Assembly (NCBI RefSeq): GCF_002246015.1
Contig: NZ_NOLJ01000005.1
Location: 124,001 to 188,000 of the forward strand
Origin: Nostoc sp. 'Peltigera membranacea cyanobiont' 210A
GTDB taxonomy: Bacteria > Cyanobacteriota > Cyanobacteriia > Cyanobacteriales > Nostocaceae
DNA: 64,000 nucleotides
Direction of reading: 5' to 3'
Shown: positions 1 to 8,871 of the stretch, one piece after another
How the letters are laid out: every line of letters begins with the position of its first letter
How positions within the stretch are numbered: the first letter of the stretch is position 1
Made by a program: the position numbers and the translations under genes
Notes under the pieces: generated by a model
Databases searched by the model: none
What the model was told of the DNA's origin: nothing
Seen by the model: the letters and a program-made list of their open reading frames with translations, nothing else

Positions 1-1
1 C

Positions 2-1015
2 ACAATCATGGAAAACCTTATAGCCCCAAAAGGCATCAAATCAGGTATATTCCGTTGCCTTAAAGCAGGAATAAACCCAGAATTTCCAGAACAAGGTACA
101 CCCCAAGGTGGGGTGGTGAGTCCACTTTTAGCCAACATCGTTCTGAATGGTATCGAAAGTATCTATCAATACCATGTAAACCGTGGTCAAAGAGTCACAA
201 TCAACACCTCAGAGAAGGATATTACCGAACCATCAATCCGATACGCGGACGATATGGTGATAATACTCCGACCCGAAGACGATGCAAACGAAATACTTGA
301 AAAGATAGACCAATTTCTAGCTGAAAAAGGAATGAAGCTTAACGAGAAAAAGACACATATTACCGCTGCGACAGATGGATTTGACTTCCTTGGCTGGCAC
401 TTCAAAGTGCAAAGTAACGGGAAATTTAGATGCACTCCCTCTGTGGAGAATTTCAAAAAGTTCCGTCAGAAGGTAAAAGCCATCGTTAACTGCTCAAATT
501 ATGGTTCTAAGGTCAAAGCTGAAAAGCTAGCACCAATAGTGAGGGGATGGAGAAACTACCACAAGTTCTGCAAGATGGATGGAGCAAAGTATTCACTTTG
601 GCACACCAGTTACAGAGCCTTTTTGGTATTTAACAAGGAAACAAAACTTGACCGTTACTCTACCAAGAAATTGATAGACAAAGCGTTCCCATCGGTTCCT
701 TACTCCGAAGGCAAACACATCAACGTTAGGGGAAATAAATCACCCTACGATGGAGATATGGCATACTGGAGCGAACGCAATAGTAAGCTGTATGACGGAG
801 CAACATCCACCACCCTTAAGAAACAAAACCATACGTGTGGTCACTGTGGCATGAAATGTACTAGCGTTGAACGAGTACACCTCCACCACATTGACGGGAA
901 TCACAGCAACTGGAAAAGAAACAATCTAATTGCTATCCACGAGTCCTGTCATAATTACATCCACATGAGCAAAGGGGATAAAAACCATAAGAATATCGGG
1001 AGCCGGATGAGGTGA
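2..1015 (+). CDS. ltrA: Group II intron reverse transcriptase/maturase with HNH domain (N-terminus missing)
   Basis: Intron-encoded protein that assists splicing and copies the intron into new DNA sites. The frame is open to the window edge, so the true start is upstream and the first in-window ATG at 8 is not the start. Visible in order: RT motif GTPQGGVVSPLLAN, the catalytic YADD box in IRYADDMVII, the FLGW motif, a maturase X domain around RGWRNYHKFC, and a C-terminal HNH nuclease with CGHCG, VHLHHIDGNHSNW and ESCHNYIH. Roughly the first half of the RT domain is missing. The stop codon overlaps the start of intron domain V, as is common in this class. No inactivating change is seen in the visible part. 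Confidence 0.9.
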   Translation, partial: TIMENLIAPKGIKSGIFRCLKAGINPEFPEQGTPQGGVVSPLLANIVLNGIESIYQYHVNRGQRVTINTSEKDITEPSIRYADDMVIILRPEDDANEILEKIDQFLAEKGMKLNEKKTHITAATDGFDFLGWHFKVQSNGKFRCTPSVENFKKFRQKVKAIVNCSNYGSKVKAEKLAPIVRGWRNYHKFCKMDGAKYSLWHTSYRAFLVFNKETKLDRYSTKKLIDKAFPSVPYSEGKHINVRGNKSPYDGDMAYWSERNSKLYDGATSTTLKKQNHTCGHCGMKCTSVERVHLHHIDGNHSNWKRNNLIAIHESCHNYIHMSKGDKNHKNIGSRMR

Positions 1016-1033
1016 AAGTCTCACGTCCGGTTC
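1000..1033 (+). ncRNA. Group II intron domain V
   Basis: A 34-nt hairpin runs from GAGCCGGA to TCCGGTTC with a GAAA tetraloop (ggtGAAAgtc region) and a two-nucleotide bulge side. This is the catalytic core signature of bacterial group II introns. It lies immediately after the maturase stop region, in the expected order for an intron 3' end. Confidence 0.85.
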
Positions 1034-1070
1034 TAACTGAGAGGTGCGAAGGATAATACCTTACATCGAC

Positions 1071-1271
1071 TCAACCAAAACCACACTAGGGGAAACATAC
1101 GGTCAAGAGACTCGGATCTTGTCTTGGGTTCCAATCACAAAAACTCAAGGCGAACAATTTGTCGCTTGGACTACTCGTGGTGCTTGGATAGGCATTGGTC
1201 TTATGGTTGTAGGATGGGCAACAATCCGTTTTATCGGCCCAGCTTTCGGTTGGTGGCAAGTAGTCTATTAA
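1071..1271 (+). CDS. 3' exon of intron-split small membrane protein (DUF2839-like)
   Basis: Reading frame following the intron, ending with TAA at 1269-1271. It encodes about 65 residues beginning near TKTTLGETYGQE, then a membrane span around AWIGIGLMVVGWATIRFI and the ending FGWWQVVY. This matches my memory of the cyanobacteria-only DUF2839 family, whose members usually start with a short basic segment of the MGEAKRRK type; that 5' exon would lie left of the window beyond the intron. An ATG at 1044 in the same frame belongs to intron sequence and is not a real start. Function is unknown. Family assignment is from recall, so moderate confidence. Confidence 0.6.
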   Translation, partial: STKTTLGETYGQETRILSWVPITKTQGEQFVAWTTRGAWIGIGLMVVGWATIRFIGPAFGWWQVVY

Positions 1272-1516
1272 TTCTTAATTCATAATTGAATTAGTTGGAT
1301 ATCTAGACTCCAACTAATTCAAGACCACTAAGAAAGACAATTACGCGCCACTGTTTCGCCAATCATTACGAATTACGTTAGCGTAAGGGTAGCGAGTTTG
1401 CGTACCCCTATGGAAAGCAAACTAGTCGCAGCCTCTCGTATAGAGCGTTATGACTAATTACGAATTATTGAAGAAGAATGCAGAATCCAGAATTCAGAAA
1501 TCTTGACGCTCGTTCG

Positions 1517-1561
1517 CCCTTGGCGCTAGCTTCTCCCAAAGGGAGAGGCTAGCGCCAAGGG
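1517..1561. repeat. Long dispersed hairpin (CCCTTGGCGCTAGC type)
   Basis: CCCTTGGCGCTAGC at 1517-1530 pairs with GCTAGCGCCAAGGG at 1548-1561; TTCTCCC and GGGAGAG extend the stem to about 21 bp with an AAA loop. A related sequence lies at about 57907-57937 upstream of recG, so it is a dispersed repeat. No T-run follows, so it is not an obvious terminator. Confidence 0.8.
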
Positions 1562-1565
1562 AGAA

Positions 1566-1588
1566 GACTCGCTTGCCGCCGGCGCTAT
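1566..1588. repeat. 23-bp direct repeat, copy 1 of 2 (copy 2 at 1728-1750)
   Basis: The 23-bp sequence starting ACTCGCTTGCCGCCGGC is repeated without change at 1728-1750, about 160 bp downstream. Part of the repeat patchwork between genes; no function inferred. Confidence 0.75.
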
Positions 1589-1620
1589 CAGTGGGGGATT
1601 CAGACCCGCCACTGAATTGT

Positions 1621-1654
1621 TGCACCACCAAATATACGATTTGGTGGGGGTGCA
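1621..1654. repeat. Imperfect palindrome
   Basis: TGCACCACCAAAT at 1621-1633 pairs with ATTTGGTGG...TGCA at 1639-1654, with a three-G bulge. Role unknown. Confidence 0.6.
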
Positions 1655-2651
1655 AAAACTCCGGTTATTCAGACGCTCTCTATGAGACGCTAAAAGCGTA
1701 GCTTGCTTCTGATGTAAGAGTACGAGTACTCGCTTGCCGCCGGCGCTATCCGCCAGTCATACAGAAAACATTGCTGTTAGCGGTAGCGGGGCGTTTAGCC
1801 CATTCAGACTCCTGACTCCTGAATTCTGTTCGATAAAAAATAATTACTCTCTTTGGATAGATAATTGAAATATATTATATATACATTAAATTTGGCAAAA
1901 CCAAACTAAGATAATAATTCTTATCAATTATCGTACTTTGGTTCGTATAACTTTTTAAAAATGATCCGAAAATACCTGGAAATATTGCCTAAATGGCAAC
2001 ATTGTTCTGCTGAATTTAGGTATCGTCAGTATTAAGTTTTCCCATTGTGGATTCTACACTCAAACTTCTCTACTAATTACGCTGGCTTTGTATAAAGTGT
2101 TGCGTTTATTCTATCGTAACTACTTAATCTATAATTTGCACTGCCATCTTATTAACTTTACATATATAGGAGGAAAGAATTTGGTATAACTAATCATTTG
2201 TCTATACCAAAATCTACGTTAGAAAAAGAACAGATTAAAAATTTAAGCAAGAGACACTATAACGATGCAAAACTACATTAGGGCATTTAATAACAGCATA
2301 TTTGACTGCACATAGCCAATATAAACCAAATATGTAGCTTTTCTGTAGTTGACTAGTGCTAAATTTAAGTTACTCTTAAAGCGGATCGCTTACTGTAGGA
2401 ATCTACTCTGACAGAAGTGTATAAAGATATAGTTAAATTTAGCAATTCTGTCCGAAATTTTGAATTTGCAAACTGAATAGTTTGATACGGCTCTCAAAAC
2501 CCCGATCCACTACCCTAAACAAGGTAGTCAATTAACGACTCAATATCATCTGTCTGGTAATTGTAATGAATAGTTTACAATACCAATGGGTGAGAAAATC
2601 TAAAGAAAATATAAAAGAAACTCAAATTACTGTGGTGTCTGGAGGACAAAA

Positions 2652-2996
2652 GTGTTTCTGAGACTAGCACATCAACATCGACAATTCGTCCAAGACTTAG
2701 TAATGAACCTGCAAGCCTTGGCAATTGTATTAGAGCGGCGTGGGTATCCTGCATCCTGCTATACCTGTGGCGACCAAATGAATAGTGCATCGTTTATGGT
2801 TAGCTTGGGTGATAACCATCTGATTCGATTTTTAGTGTCCGATTACGGCATTACTTGGACGGAAATGCGGGATGACCGCGAATTAATGAAGTTAGAGGGT
2901 GCGGAGGCAATTAGCCAGTTAGATGAACTGGCTGATCTTGTCAAGCAATCTATGCAAAGTGATACAGGCTCTAAAACTCTTGCCAAGAAGTATTAA
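2652..2996 (+). CDS. Conserved cyanobacterial protein (DUF1815-like)
   Basis: A 114-residue soluble protein starting at GTG, chosen because GGAGG sits at 2641-2645 with a good spacer. It contains the block RRGYPASCYTCGDQ with two cysteines, followed by a beta-rich stretch (FMVSLGDNHLIRFLV, YGITWTEM) and a helical C-terminus. I recall this as the cyanobacteria-restricted DUF1815 family. Function is unknown; the strong conservation of the CYTC segment that I remember suggests a redox or metal site, but that is inference. It stands alone, about 300 bp from a convergent gene. Confidence 0.75.
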   Translation: MFLRLAHQHRQFVQDLVMNLQALAIVLERRGYPASCYTCGDQMNSASFMVSLGDNHLIRFLVSDYGITWTEMRDDRELMKLEGAEAISQLDELADLVKQSMQSDTGSKTLAKKY

Positions 2997-3291
2997 GGTT
3001 TCAGAGATCGATAGCAAATTAGAAATTGATTATCGGTAACTGTTAATCAGTAATAGTGGTTTAGTTAGCGATCGCTCTTACCTATTTCTCCATTACCATT
3101 AAGTGATTAGCTATGGCTGGCCCATCGCATATTTTTTTGTATCTGCCAAACCCTCACGATCTTGATTTTCAGCCTCTAGCTAGAAGGTGTTAAAACACAG
3201 CAAAGTCAGAGGTTAGTTAGTTGAGCGCTCCTCTTTTGCCATAATTTCATCAAAACGCGATAACTTCATCTACGAGACACTGCGCTAATAT

Positions 3292-5361
3292 CTAAAGTCC
3301 ATTGCCAATTAAAATAAAGGGTGCCCAATAGTACGGATGACTAAAGTCATTAACTGCTGCTACGGGTGCATTATGACTTATTTCCTTCCAGTTTCCAGTA
3401 ATTAATGAGACTTGAGCTTGGCGTAAAGCTTCAGTTTTGGTCAGCTTCTCAGTAGAGAGAATACCATAAAAAGCACTCATGAGTGCTTGCGTACCACCAT
3501 CATCTACAGACCACAAAGAGGCGATCGCGGCTCTAGCGCCGGTTTGTTGCATCTGATAGCCAAAGCCCAAAATTTCCTTACCGTTACCTAACTTGCCTCC
3601 CAAGCCGGTCTCACAGGCGCTCAACACTACCAAATCTACATTTGGGAGTGACCAAGTGGCGACATTTCTAAAATTAACGCGATCGCCATTCCCGAATAAA
3701 ATAAACGAATCTTCTGGTTTACCCACCACAAAGGCTGCATGAGTCGCTAAATGGACAATTGTATAATCATCCATTTGGGGTACAGCGACTCTAGGGGTAA
3801 AGGCATCGTCTAAAAGCTTCGTAGTTTCAGGAACCGCAGCTGCTAGACTTTCCACCTCCTGCGTTGCAAAGGGTAAGCCAGCAAAAGCAACCTGTCGATT
3901 ACCAATTTTGATTTGATAATTACCTTTAGTAAAAGCACCCGCTAAAACCCGCAAAGTAGATTGTTTTGGGGTGTTTAAGTTAGTCAGACTAGCAGATGTA
4001 ATGTGATTCACATTAAAGCGCTGCACTAGCCATTGTTTGCCATCATATAAAGCAGTTAAAGGAATGTAGCGTAATCGATCGTCTGGAGCGTAAATCAGAG
4101 TTTGCGTACCTGATAGCTTCAAGTCTTTCTCTATCGGTTTAATTAGCCAGTCATATAATTGGCGTGCAGGTGCTTTGATATTTCGACTGGGATTGATTAA
4201 AGCTTGGCGGAAAGCATCAATTGTTTGATAGAGGTTTTCGCGCTTTACAGCAACGGTGCGATGAATTGGTGGGGATTCAGGAGTTACCAATACCAATTCC
4301 AAACTATCTTTTAAAATCAGTGGGTAGAGTAATGCCGATTTTTGCGGTAATCGCGCCAAATTATCTCGAAGTTCGTTGAGACTCTCCAAATCCAAATTTT
4401 GCCGCCTAGCTGTACGGCTAATTTGCTCTACCTGTGCTTTCACTGAAGGACTATTGATAAATTGGTTAAATCCATCTAAAAGTTGCTGTTGATTTAAGAC
4501 TAGTTGCTCGATACGTTGTTTCTGTTCGGGCGATCGCTCTTTGGGAGAAATTTTCCGTAGTGTTGTCAGTTCTTTACCCAGCACAACAGCATTATCCACA
4601 CTTTGATCCAACTTTTGTTTGATTGGTTTTTCTGTTGCCGCTATATTAATACCTTTGACAGTACGTTGATTACCTGACACATTCTGGAGATATTCCTCTA
4701 GTTCTTCAACTTTGAGTAAATCCATTGTCCTTTGTGCTTCAGCAACACGTTCCTGTTTCAGCAATCGTTCACCCAAAATACGATATGTCTGGCTAACAGT
4801 TATGCTGTAAGCTTCTGGTTGCGGCGCACTCAGTGCTGATGGATTCAAGCGAGCTTTCTCACGATTAATCAAACAATGCTTGTAGAAAAAAATTGCTAAC
4901 TCTGGTTGATTTTGGATATCGAATAAGTAACCGATGTTACTGTAGGTTTTGCCAAGTCGAACCAGATCCCCTAGTTCTTTGTTAATTAATAAAGCTTGCT
5001 GATAGGATTGAAGTGCTTCAGAATACTTTTTTTGACTTTGGTAGATTCTACCAATATTGTTGAATGTTACCGCTTCCCAAGAGCGCTCTCCAAGGTCTCT
5101 GCTGATGGCTAATGCTTGCTGTAATTTCTGCAACGCTTCTTTCGATTGACCTTGCCGAGATTCTTTGATAGCTTCTTCGTTAAGCCTTGCAATTTCTGAG
5201 AGTTGATTATTCTTGGGTAAAGCTTGAGCTTTTTCTCCAGATTGGTACCTCAACCTTGCATTTGTGTTTACCTGGTTATTGTCTGGATACACCATCCCAA
5301 AACCTAGTAAGCTAAGTAGAGATAAAGTAACAACACTCACATACCGGAGATTAGGCTGCAT
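3292..5361 (-). CDS. TPR-CHAT protein, secreted or membrane-anchored
   Basis: 689 residues. The N-terminus has a hydrophobic segment (VVTLSLLSLLGFGMVY) that looks like a signal peptide or anchor. Residues about 55-165 hold TPR repeats (e.g. EALQSYQQALLINKELGD). A helical middle follows, and about 390-689 form a CHAT domain (caspase HetF Associated with TPRs), a clan CD cysteine peptidase fold. The catalytic dyad is visible: His in LATHAAF (about residue 541) and Cys in VVLSACETGLG (about 583). CHAT proteins are abundant in filamentous cyanobacteria; HetF, needed for heterocyst patterning, is one. No partner gene is adjacent, so the substrate is unknown. Divergently transcribed from the thioesterase gene with about 100 bp between them. 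Confidence 0.9.
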   Translation of the reverse strand: MQPNLRYVSVVTLSLLSLLGFGMVYPDNNQVNTNARLRYQSGEKAQALPKNNQLSEIARLNEEAIKESRQGQSKEALQKLQQALAISRDLGERSWEAVTFNNIGRIYQSQKKYSEALQSYQQALLINKELGDLVRLGKTYSNIGYLFDIQNQPELAIFFYKHCLINREKARLNPSALSAPQPEAYSITVSQTYRILGERLLKQERVAEAQRTMDLLKVEELEEYLQNVSGNQRTVKGINIAATEKPIKQKLDQSVDNAVVLGKELTTLRKISPKERSPEQKQRIEQLVLNQQQLLDGFNQFINSPSVKAQVEQISRTARRQNLDLESLNELRDNLARLPQKSALLYPLILKDSLELVLVTPESPPIHRTVAVKRENLYQTIDAFRQALINPSRNIKAPARQLYDWLIKPIEKDLKLSGTQTLIYAPDDRLRYIPLTALYDGKQWLVQRFNVNHITSASLTNLNTPKQSTLRVLAGAFTKGNYQIKIGNRQVAFAGLPFATQEVESLAAAVPETTKLLDDAFTPRVAVPQMDDYTIVHLATHAAFVVGKPEDSFILFGNGDRVNFRNVATWSLPNVDLVVLSACETGLGGKLGNGKEILGFGYQMQQTGARAAIASLWSVDDGGTQALMSAFYGILSTEKLTKTEALRQAQVSLITGNWKEISHNAPVAAVNDFSHPYYWAPFILIGNGL

Positions 5362-5477
5362 AACAAAACACTCCCTATGCTCGGAAGGTAAATATTAAAT
5401 CAATAAGTCCGGCAACGCAATTAATTTTTATGCTATTCAATAATTTGGAAAATTTATAGGTAGTGAGAAATTTGAAG

Positions 5478-5978
5478 ATGTCAGAAGAAGAACCTAGCCA
5501 ACCAAAACTACCACCAACCAGTGCTCTTGACAATCTATCCAGTCACGAGTTTGAGAATTGGTTTGAATATCCTGTCAGAGTGCAACCCCACCACACAGAC
5601 TATGCCGGTCTTGTCTGGCACGGTTCCTATATAGCTTGGATGGAAGAAGCGCGGATTGAATGCTTGCGATCTATAGGGATTGAATTTGCTGATTTAGTTG
5701 CTATAGGCTGCGATTTACCAGTTGTAGAACTGTCGGTGCGCTATCACCGTTCAATTCAGTTGGGTATGGCAGTGATGGTAAAAACGCGCATGGCTGAGGT
5801 GACAGGTGTCCGCATCAATTGGGATTATGCCATTGTCTCAACTGATGGACAACAATTATATGTCACGGCTAAGGTGACATTAGTGGCTTTAGATCGCGAC
5901 AGAGGCAAGATTATGCGTCAGTTGCCGCCGAGTTTTAAGGATGCTTTAGCCAAGATTTCAGCATTAAATAACAATTGA
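5478..5978 (+). CDS. Hotdog-fold acyl-CoA thioesterase (4HBT family)
   Basis: About 166 residues. The hotdog domain starts around residue 30 with VRVQPHHTDYAGLVWHGSYIAW, the acyl-CoA thioesterase signature in which the Asp (HTDYAG) is the catalytic acid, followed by EEARIECL and VVELSVRYHRSIQLG. Cyanobacterial members include the 1,4-dihydroxy-2-naphthoyl-CoA thioesterase of phylloquinone synthesis (Slr0204 type); this is a possible role but not shown by context. I chose the ATG at 5478; a GTG at 5463 in the same frame is an alternative and neither has a strong ribosome site. Ends 25 bp before a bidirectional terminator. Confidence 0.85.
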   Translation: MSEEEPSQPKLPPTSALDNLSSHEFENWFEYPVRVQPHHTDYAGLVWHGSYIAWMEEARIECLRSIGIEFADLVAIGCDLPVVELSVRYHRSIQLGMAVMVKTRMAEVTGVRINWDYAIVSTDGQQLYVTAKVTLVALDRDRGKIMRQLPPSFKDALAKISALNNN

Positions 5979-6004
5979 CCAAGAAAGGTTGTCATTTCAT
6001 ATTT

Positions 6005-6046
6005 TATACTTCACCTTTCATTAGCAAAAGTGAAGTATAGATTTTT
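6005..6046. terminator. Bidirectional terminator between convergent genes
   Basis: TATACTTCAC at 6005-6014 pairs perfectly with GTGAAGTATA at 6030-6039, followed by GATTTTT. It lies between the thioesterase gene and the convergent small membrane protein gene. Confidence 0.8.
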
Positions 6047-6242
6047 ACTTTCCAGTTTGGATCTGCGACAGACTTTGAGCAAACTGGGTTACATAATGCC
6101 AAATATCTTGTGGAGTAATGCCAAAACTAATATTTAATAAAACAAGGATTGCCGCAAGAGTTAATGCAGTACTCACGGTTGCTTTCAGCAACTTCCATAA
6201 TATTATGAAGACTATCCAAGCTATAATCAACGTAATAATCAT
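6045..6242 (-). CDS. Small membrane protein, conserved hypothetical
   Basis: 65 residues with two hydrophobic segments (TLIIAWIVFIILW and TALTLAAILVLLNISFGI) and a short polar tail. Resembles small one- or two-span proteins common in cyanobacteria; no function known. Start ATG at 6242. Ends at the shared terminator with the convergent thioesterase gene. Confidence 0.6.
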   Translation of the reverse strand: MIITLIIAWIVFIILWKLLKATVSTALTLAAILVLLNISFGITPQDIWHYVTQFAQSLSQIQTGK

Positions 6243-6677
6243 ATATATTAATTCCTTAATAATTGCCCTTGTTTGAGAGTGGGCCGATTCAGAAAGGGTA
6301 AGCTTTTCTTGTGGTAATAATCACTGGTATAAAAAATGATAAAACCAATTTTTAATATTCACTAAAATGGTTTTTTATGATAATTAGCCTGGGGATATCT
6401 TACCTAAAAATGAAACAATTATTTATGTGCTATGCTGATTTTTTGCAAAGTTTTTGTAAATTTTTCTTTGAATATCAATTTATAGATATACATAAAAATT
6501 ATGGCTGATCCGGAAGCCACCGGCTATCTTCAATTAGTTTACTTTTTATAGTTCGGTGAGTATGTCTTTGCCATCAAGTGAAATAATTTCCATATTAATT
6601 GGATAAGAGGCTGGGGATTAGAGATTGGGGACTAGGCATCAATTTCTAATCCTCAGTCCAATGTGAACTGAAGGTTT
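6243..6677. other. AT-rich intergenic region
   Basis: No gene seen. It holds the upstream region of the small membrane protein gene and the sequence downstream of dxr, with a short GGGGATTAGAGATTGGGGAC heptamer-like run near 6610-6640. Confidence 0.6.
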
Positions 6678-7874
6678 TTATCGCAGAGAAATTATCCGCG
6701 ATTGAGTTTCTAACTTTTCAGTCGCTGTTAAAACTTCTTGCCTTGCCCATTTATCTGCTGCCAAAATGTCATCTAAAGAGGGATTAGCACGGTTATGATT
6801 TTGATGGCGATCGCACACCCATTCGATACACCGAGGAATATCTAAAAACCGAATTTTTTCATCTAAAAATAAAGCTACAGCTTGCTCATTTGCGGCATTC
6901 AACACCGCTGGCATCGAACCACCAGCTTTACCCACAGCATAAGCTAACTGCATACAAGGATACTTCTGGTGATCTGGTTCGCGGAAGGTTAAATTTCCAG
7001 CTTTGACTAAATCTAGTCGTTCCCAGTTGGTGTAGATGCGATCGGGCCAAGATAGAGCATACAGCAAGGGTAAGCGCATATCTGGCCAACCGAGTTGGGC
7101 TAAAACTGAAGTATCTTGCAGTTCAATCAGTGAGTGAATAATGCTCTGGGGATGAATGACAATTTCGATATTGTCATAATCCAAGCCAAACAGGAAGTGA
7201 GCCTCAATTACTTCCAGTCCTTTATTCATCAAAGTAGCAGAGTCTACCGTGATTTTCCGCCCCATCGACCAATTAGGATGTTTCAGGGCATCAGCAACGG
7301 TTACATCTGCTAACTTTTCTACATCCCAGTCCCGAAAAGCTCCACCAGATGCAGTCAGCAAAATTTTCCGCAAGCCATCTTTTGGCACACCTTGGAGACA
7401 TTGAAAGATTGCAGAATGTTCGGAATCGGCTGGGAGTAATTTTACACCGTGTTTTTCGACTAGGGGTAGAACCACAGGGGCCCCAGCAATCAGGGTTTCT
7501 TTGTTTGCTAAGGCAATATCTTTACCAGCTTCAATCGCTGCGATCGTGGGTAGCAAACCAGCACAACCAACAATACCAGTGACAACGGTTTGGGAATCGC
7601 CGTAACGGGCGACTTCTATCACTCCGGCCTCACCTGCCAGTAGAATCGGTTGGGGATCGAGGTCAATGATTGCTTCTTTGAGCGCTGGTAATTTATCTTC
7701 TGAGCAAATTGCTGCTATTTCTGGCCGAAACTGCCGAATTTGAGCAGCCAACATCTCTACATTGCTCCCAGCTGCCAATCCCACAATCCGAAACTGATCT
7801 GGGTACTGAGTGACAATATCTAAAGTCTGAGTCCCAATAGAACCAGTAGAACCAACGAGAGTAATCGCTTTCAC
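6678..7874 (-). CDS. dxr: 1-deoxy-D-xylulose 5-phosphate reductoisomerase
   Basis: 398 residues, normal length. Second step of the MEP isoprenoid pathway: NADPH-dependent conversion of DXP to MEP, which feeds carotenoids, the phytol tail of chlorophyll and plastoquinone. Visible motifs: the nucleotide-binding [14 protein letters not shown] at the N-terminus, LANKETLI, the metal-binding [11 protein letters not shown], and the substrate loop [19 protein letters not shown]. Single-gene transcription unit on this strand. No defects. Confidence 0.97.
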   Translation of the reverse strand: MKAITLVGSTGSIGTQTLDIVTQYPDQFRIVGLAAGSNVEMLAAQIRQFRPEIAAICSEDKLPALKEAIIDLDPQPILLAGEAGVIEVARYGDSQTVVTGIVGCAGLLPTIAAIEAGKDIALANKETLIAGAPVVLPLVEKHGVKLLPADSEHSAIFQCLQGVPKDGLRKILLTASGGAFRDWDVEKLADVTVADALKHPNWSMGRKITVDSATLMNKGLEVIEAHFLFGLDYDNIEIVIHPQSIIHSLIELQDTSVLAQLGWPDMRLPLLYALSWPDRIYTNWERLDLVKAGNLTFREPDHQKYPCMQLAYAVGKAGGSMPAVLNAANEQAVALFLDEKIRFLDIPRCIEWVCDRHQNHNRANPSLDDILAADKWARQEVLTATEKLETQSRIISLR

Positions 7875-8424
7875 AATTGCTTAAGGATTTACAGACAACT
7901 CTCACTATAAATTGCTGGGGACTCTTTAATCACAGCAATCACTATAATCGATACACTGACGCAAAGGAGAGACGCAAAGAAATAAAATATCCCCCTGTTC
8001 TCTATCCTCCTCCAAAGTGGCGATTATCATTTTTCTTATCAATGTTTTGAGTATTTAAACTGATTGACAAAAGGCACTTTATCTTAAAATCTCACAGATA
8101 CTGGTGGACTGTCCGCTCGCCGAACAATGGCAGCTGGTTCAAGCGTCAACGTTGAGCAATCATCTGAGTGTTCTTGAATCTATCCCACTATTTTAAAAAT
8201 CCCTACTTGTCTTCGTAAAATATGCTTGAAAACCTTGATTTTTCGTTTTCATTCTTTAACAAAATTAAGCTTCATAACACAAAAATGATTAGTGGGATAG
8301 CTTCTTTAAATTATGTTTGGTTCGCGGATATTTTACGCAAATCACTCTTTTTTATCCAAAGTTCAATAGTCGAAAACATTTATTATTTATTCTCTACGAC
8401 CAAAATTAAAAATTTATTTGCAAG
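7875..8424. other. AT-rich intergenic region with dispersed repeat
   Basis: Upstream of dxr and downstream of the Core-2 fragment. It contains a 63-bp segment (8027-8089) similar to one at 32249-32310, and TAGTGGGATA-type words at 8183 and 8290 in opposite orientations. The 68-codon open frame at 8222-8428 has no recognisable features and is not called. Confidence 0.55.
8027..8089. repeat. Dispersed intergenic repeat, copy 1 (copy 2 at 32249-32310)
   Basis: Shares CGATnATCATTTTT, ATGTTTTGAGTATTT and GTTGACAAAA/ATTGACAAAA in the same order and spacing with 32249-32310, about 75 percent identical by eye. TTGACA could serve as a -35 box in both, but no consistent -10 follows. Confidence 0.55.
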
Positions 8425-8871
8425 TTAAGATTTACTCAATATCATTTCATCAATCATATCTAATATATCCGAGTCTATAGTCATATCAAACTTCCTGGCA
8501 AAGAATTTTTCTGATTCTCTAATTTTATCAAAGTCATTTTTCTCTAAAATTTTGGGGTGAAGGGCATTAACGTTAGACCACTCTAAATATGTCAAGTGAG
8601 TGTTAATAATTTTATCTTTAAAAGGTGAATTTACAATTAGGATCTGGTAAAACAATTCATCTGGACAATAAGTGTAATTAAAACGATTAACAAACTTAGG
8701 GTTTTGCTTAACAAAATCATTTATCCATTTTATGGATTCTCCTGTTAAGCACCAAAATGCTGAACCTCCATAAAGAGCAAAGCCTTCAGGAAATTTATAT
8801 CTTTTCGGCAGCAATGATTTGTGGAAAAAAACATCATTTTCTACATGCTCATATATTAAGTCATCACGCGA
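8425..8871 (-). pseudogene. Core-2/I-branching enzyme family glycosyltransferase, 5'-truncated remnant
   Basis: The frame from 8871 down to 8425 encodes the C-terminal half of a bacterial Core-2/I-branching (beta-1,6-N-acetylglucosaminyltransferase-like) protein: FALYGGSAFWCLTGESIKWI, FNYTYCPDELFYQILIVNSPF, NVNALHPKILEKNDFDKI and FFARKFD are in the family's usual order. The N-terminal 120-150 residues are missing: the frame is closed by a stop at 8872-8874 and no ATG exists; the best start is TTG at 8814. The lost 5' part abuts the start of the divergent glycosyltransferase gene, which points to a deletion or inversion junction. AT-rich relative to neighbours. May be expressed as a fragment but is unlikely to be catalytic. 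Confidence 0.75.

Larger units (their letters stand above)
1..1075 (+). mobile_element. Group II intron, 3' portion (5' part outside window)
   Basis: The left edge of the window lies inside a group II intron. Its reverse transcriptase reading frame enters from outside the window and ends at 1015. It is followed directly by a domain V hairpin at 1000-1033 and a less regular domain VI segment. A coding exon resumes around 1071-1076. The exact 3' splice site cannot be fixed from sequence alone; AC dinucleotides ending at 1070 or 1075 both fit the usual AY ending. The element is sense-oriented with the host gene, so it can be removed by splicing at the RNA level. Domain V and maturase motifs look intact, so activity is plausible but unproven. 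Confidence 0.85.
1272..2651. other. 1.4-kb intergenic region rich in small palindromes
   Basis: No convincing gene on either strand. The left half (1380-1820) is a patchwork of dispersed repeats: a long hairpin at 1517-1561, another at 1621-1654, a 23-bp direct repeat at 1566-1588 and 1728-1750, and a copy of a GCGGGGC repeat at 1773-1800 that recurs downstream of rpsB. The right half (1830-2640) is AT-rich and carries the upstream region of the next gene; nothing else recognised. Confidence 0.7.

Noticed and set aside
1517..1561. Terminator of the intron-split gene
   Set aside because: Strong hairpin but no T-run, and a related copy exists before recG, so it is a dispersed repeat.
8222..8428. 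68-codon open frame
   Set aside because: AT-rich, no recognisable features, no ribosome site, and overlaps the end of the Core-2 remnant.
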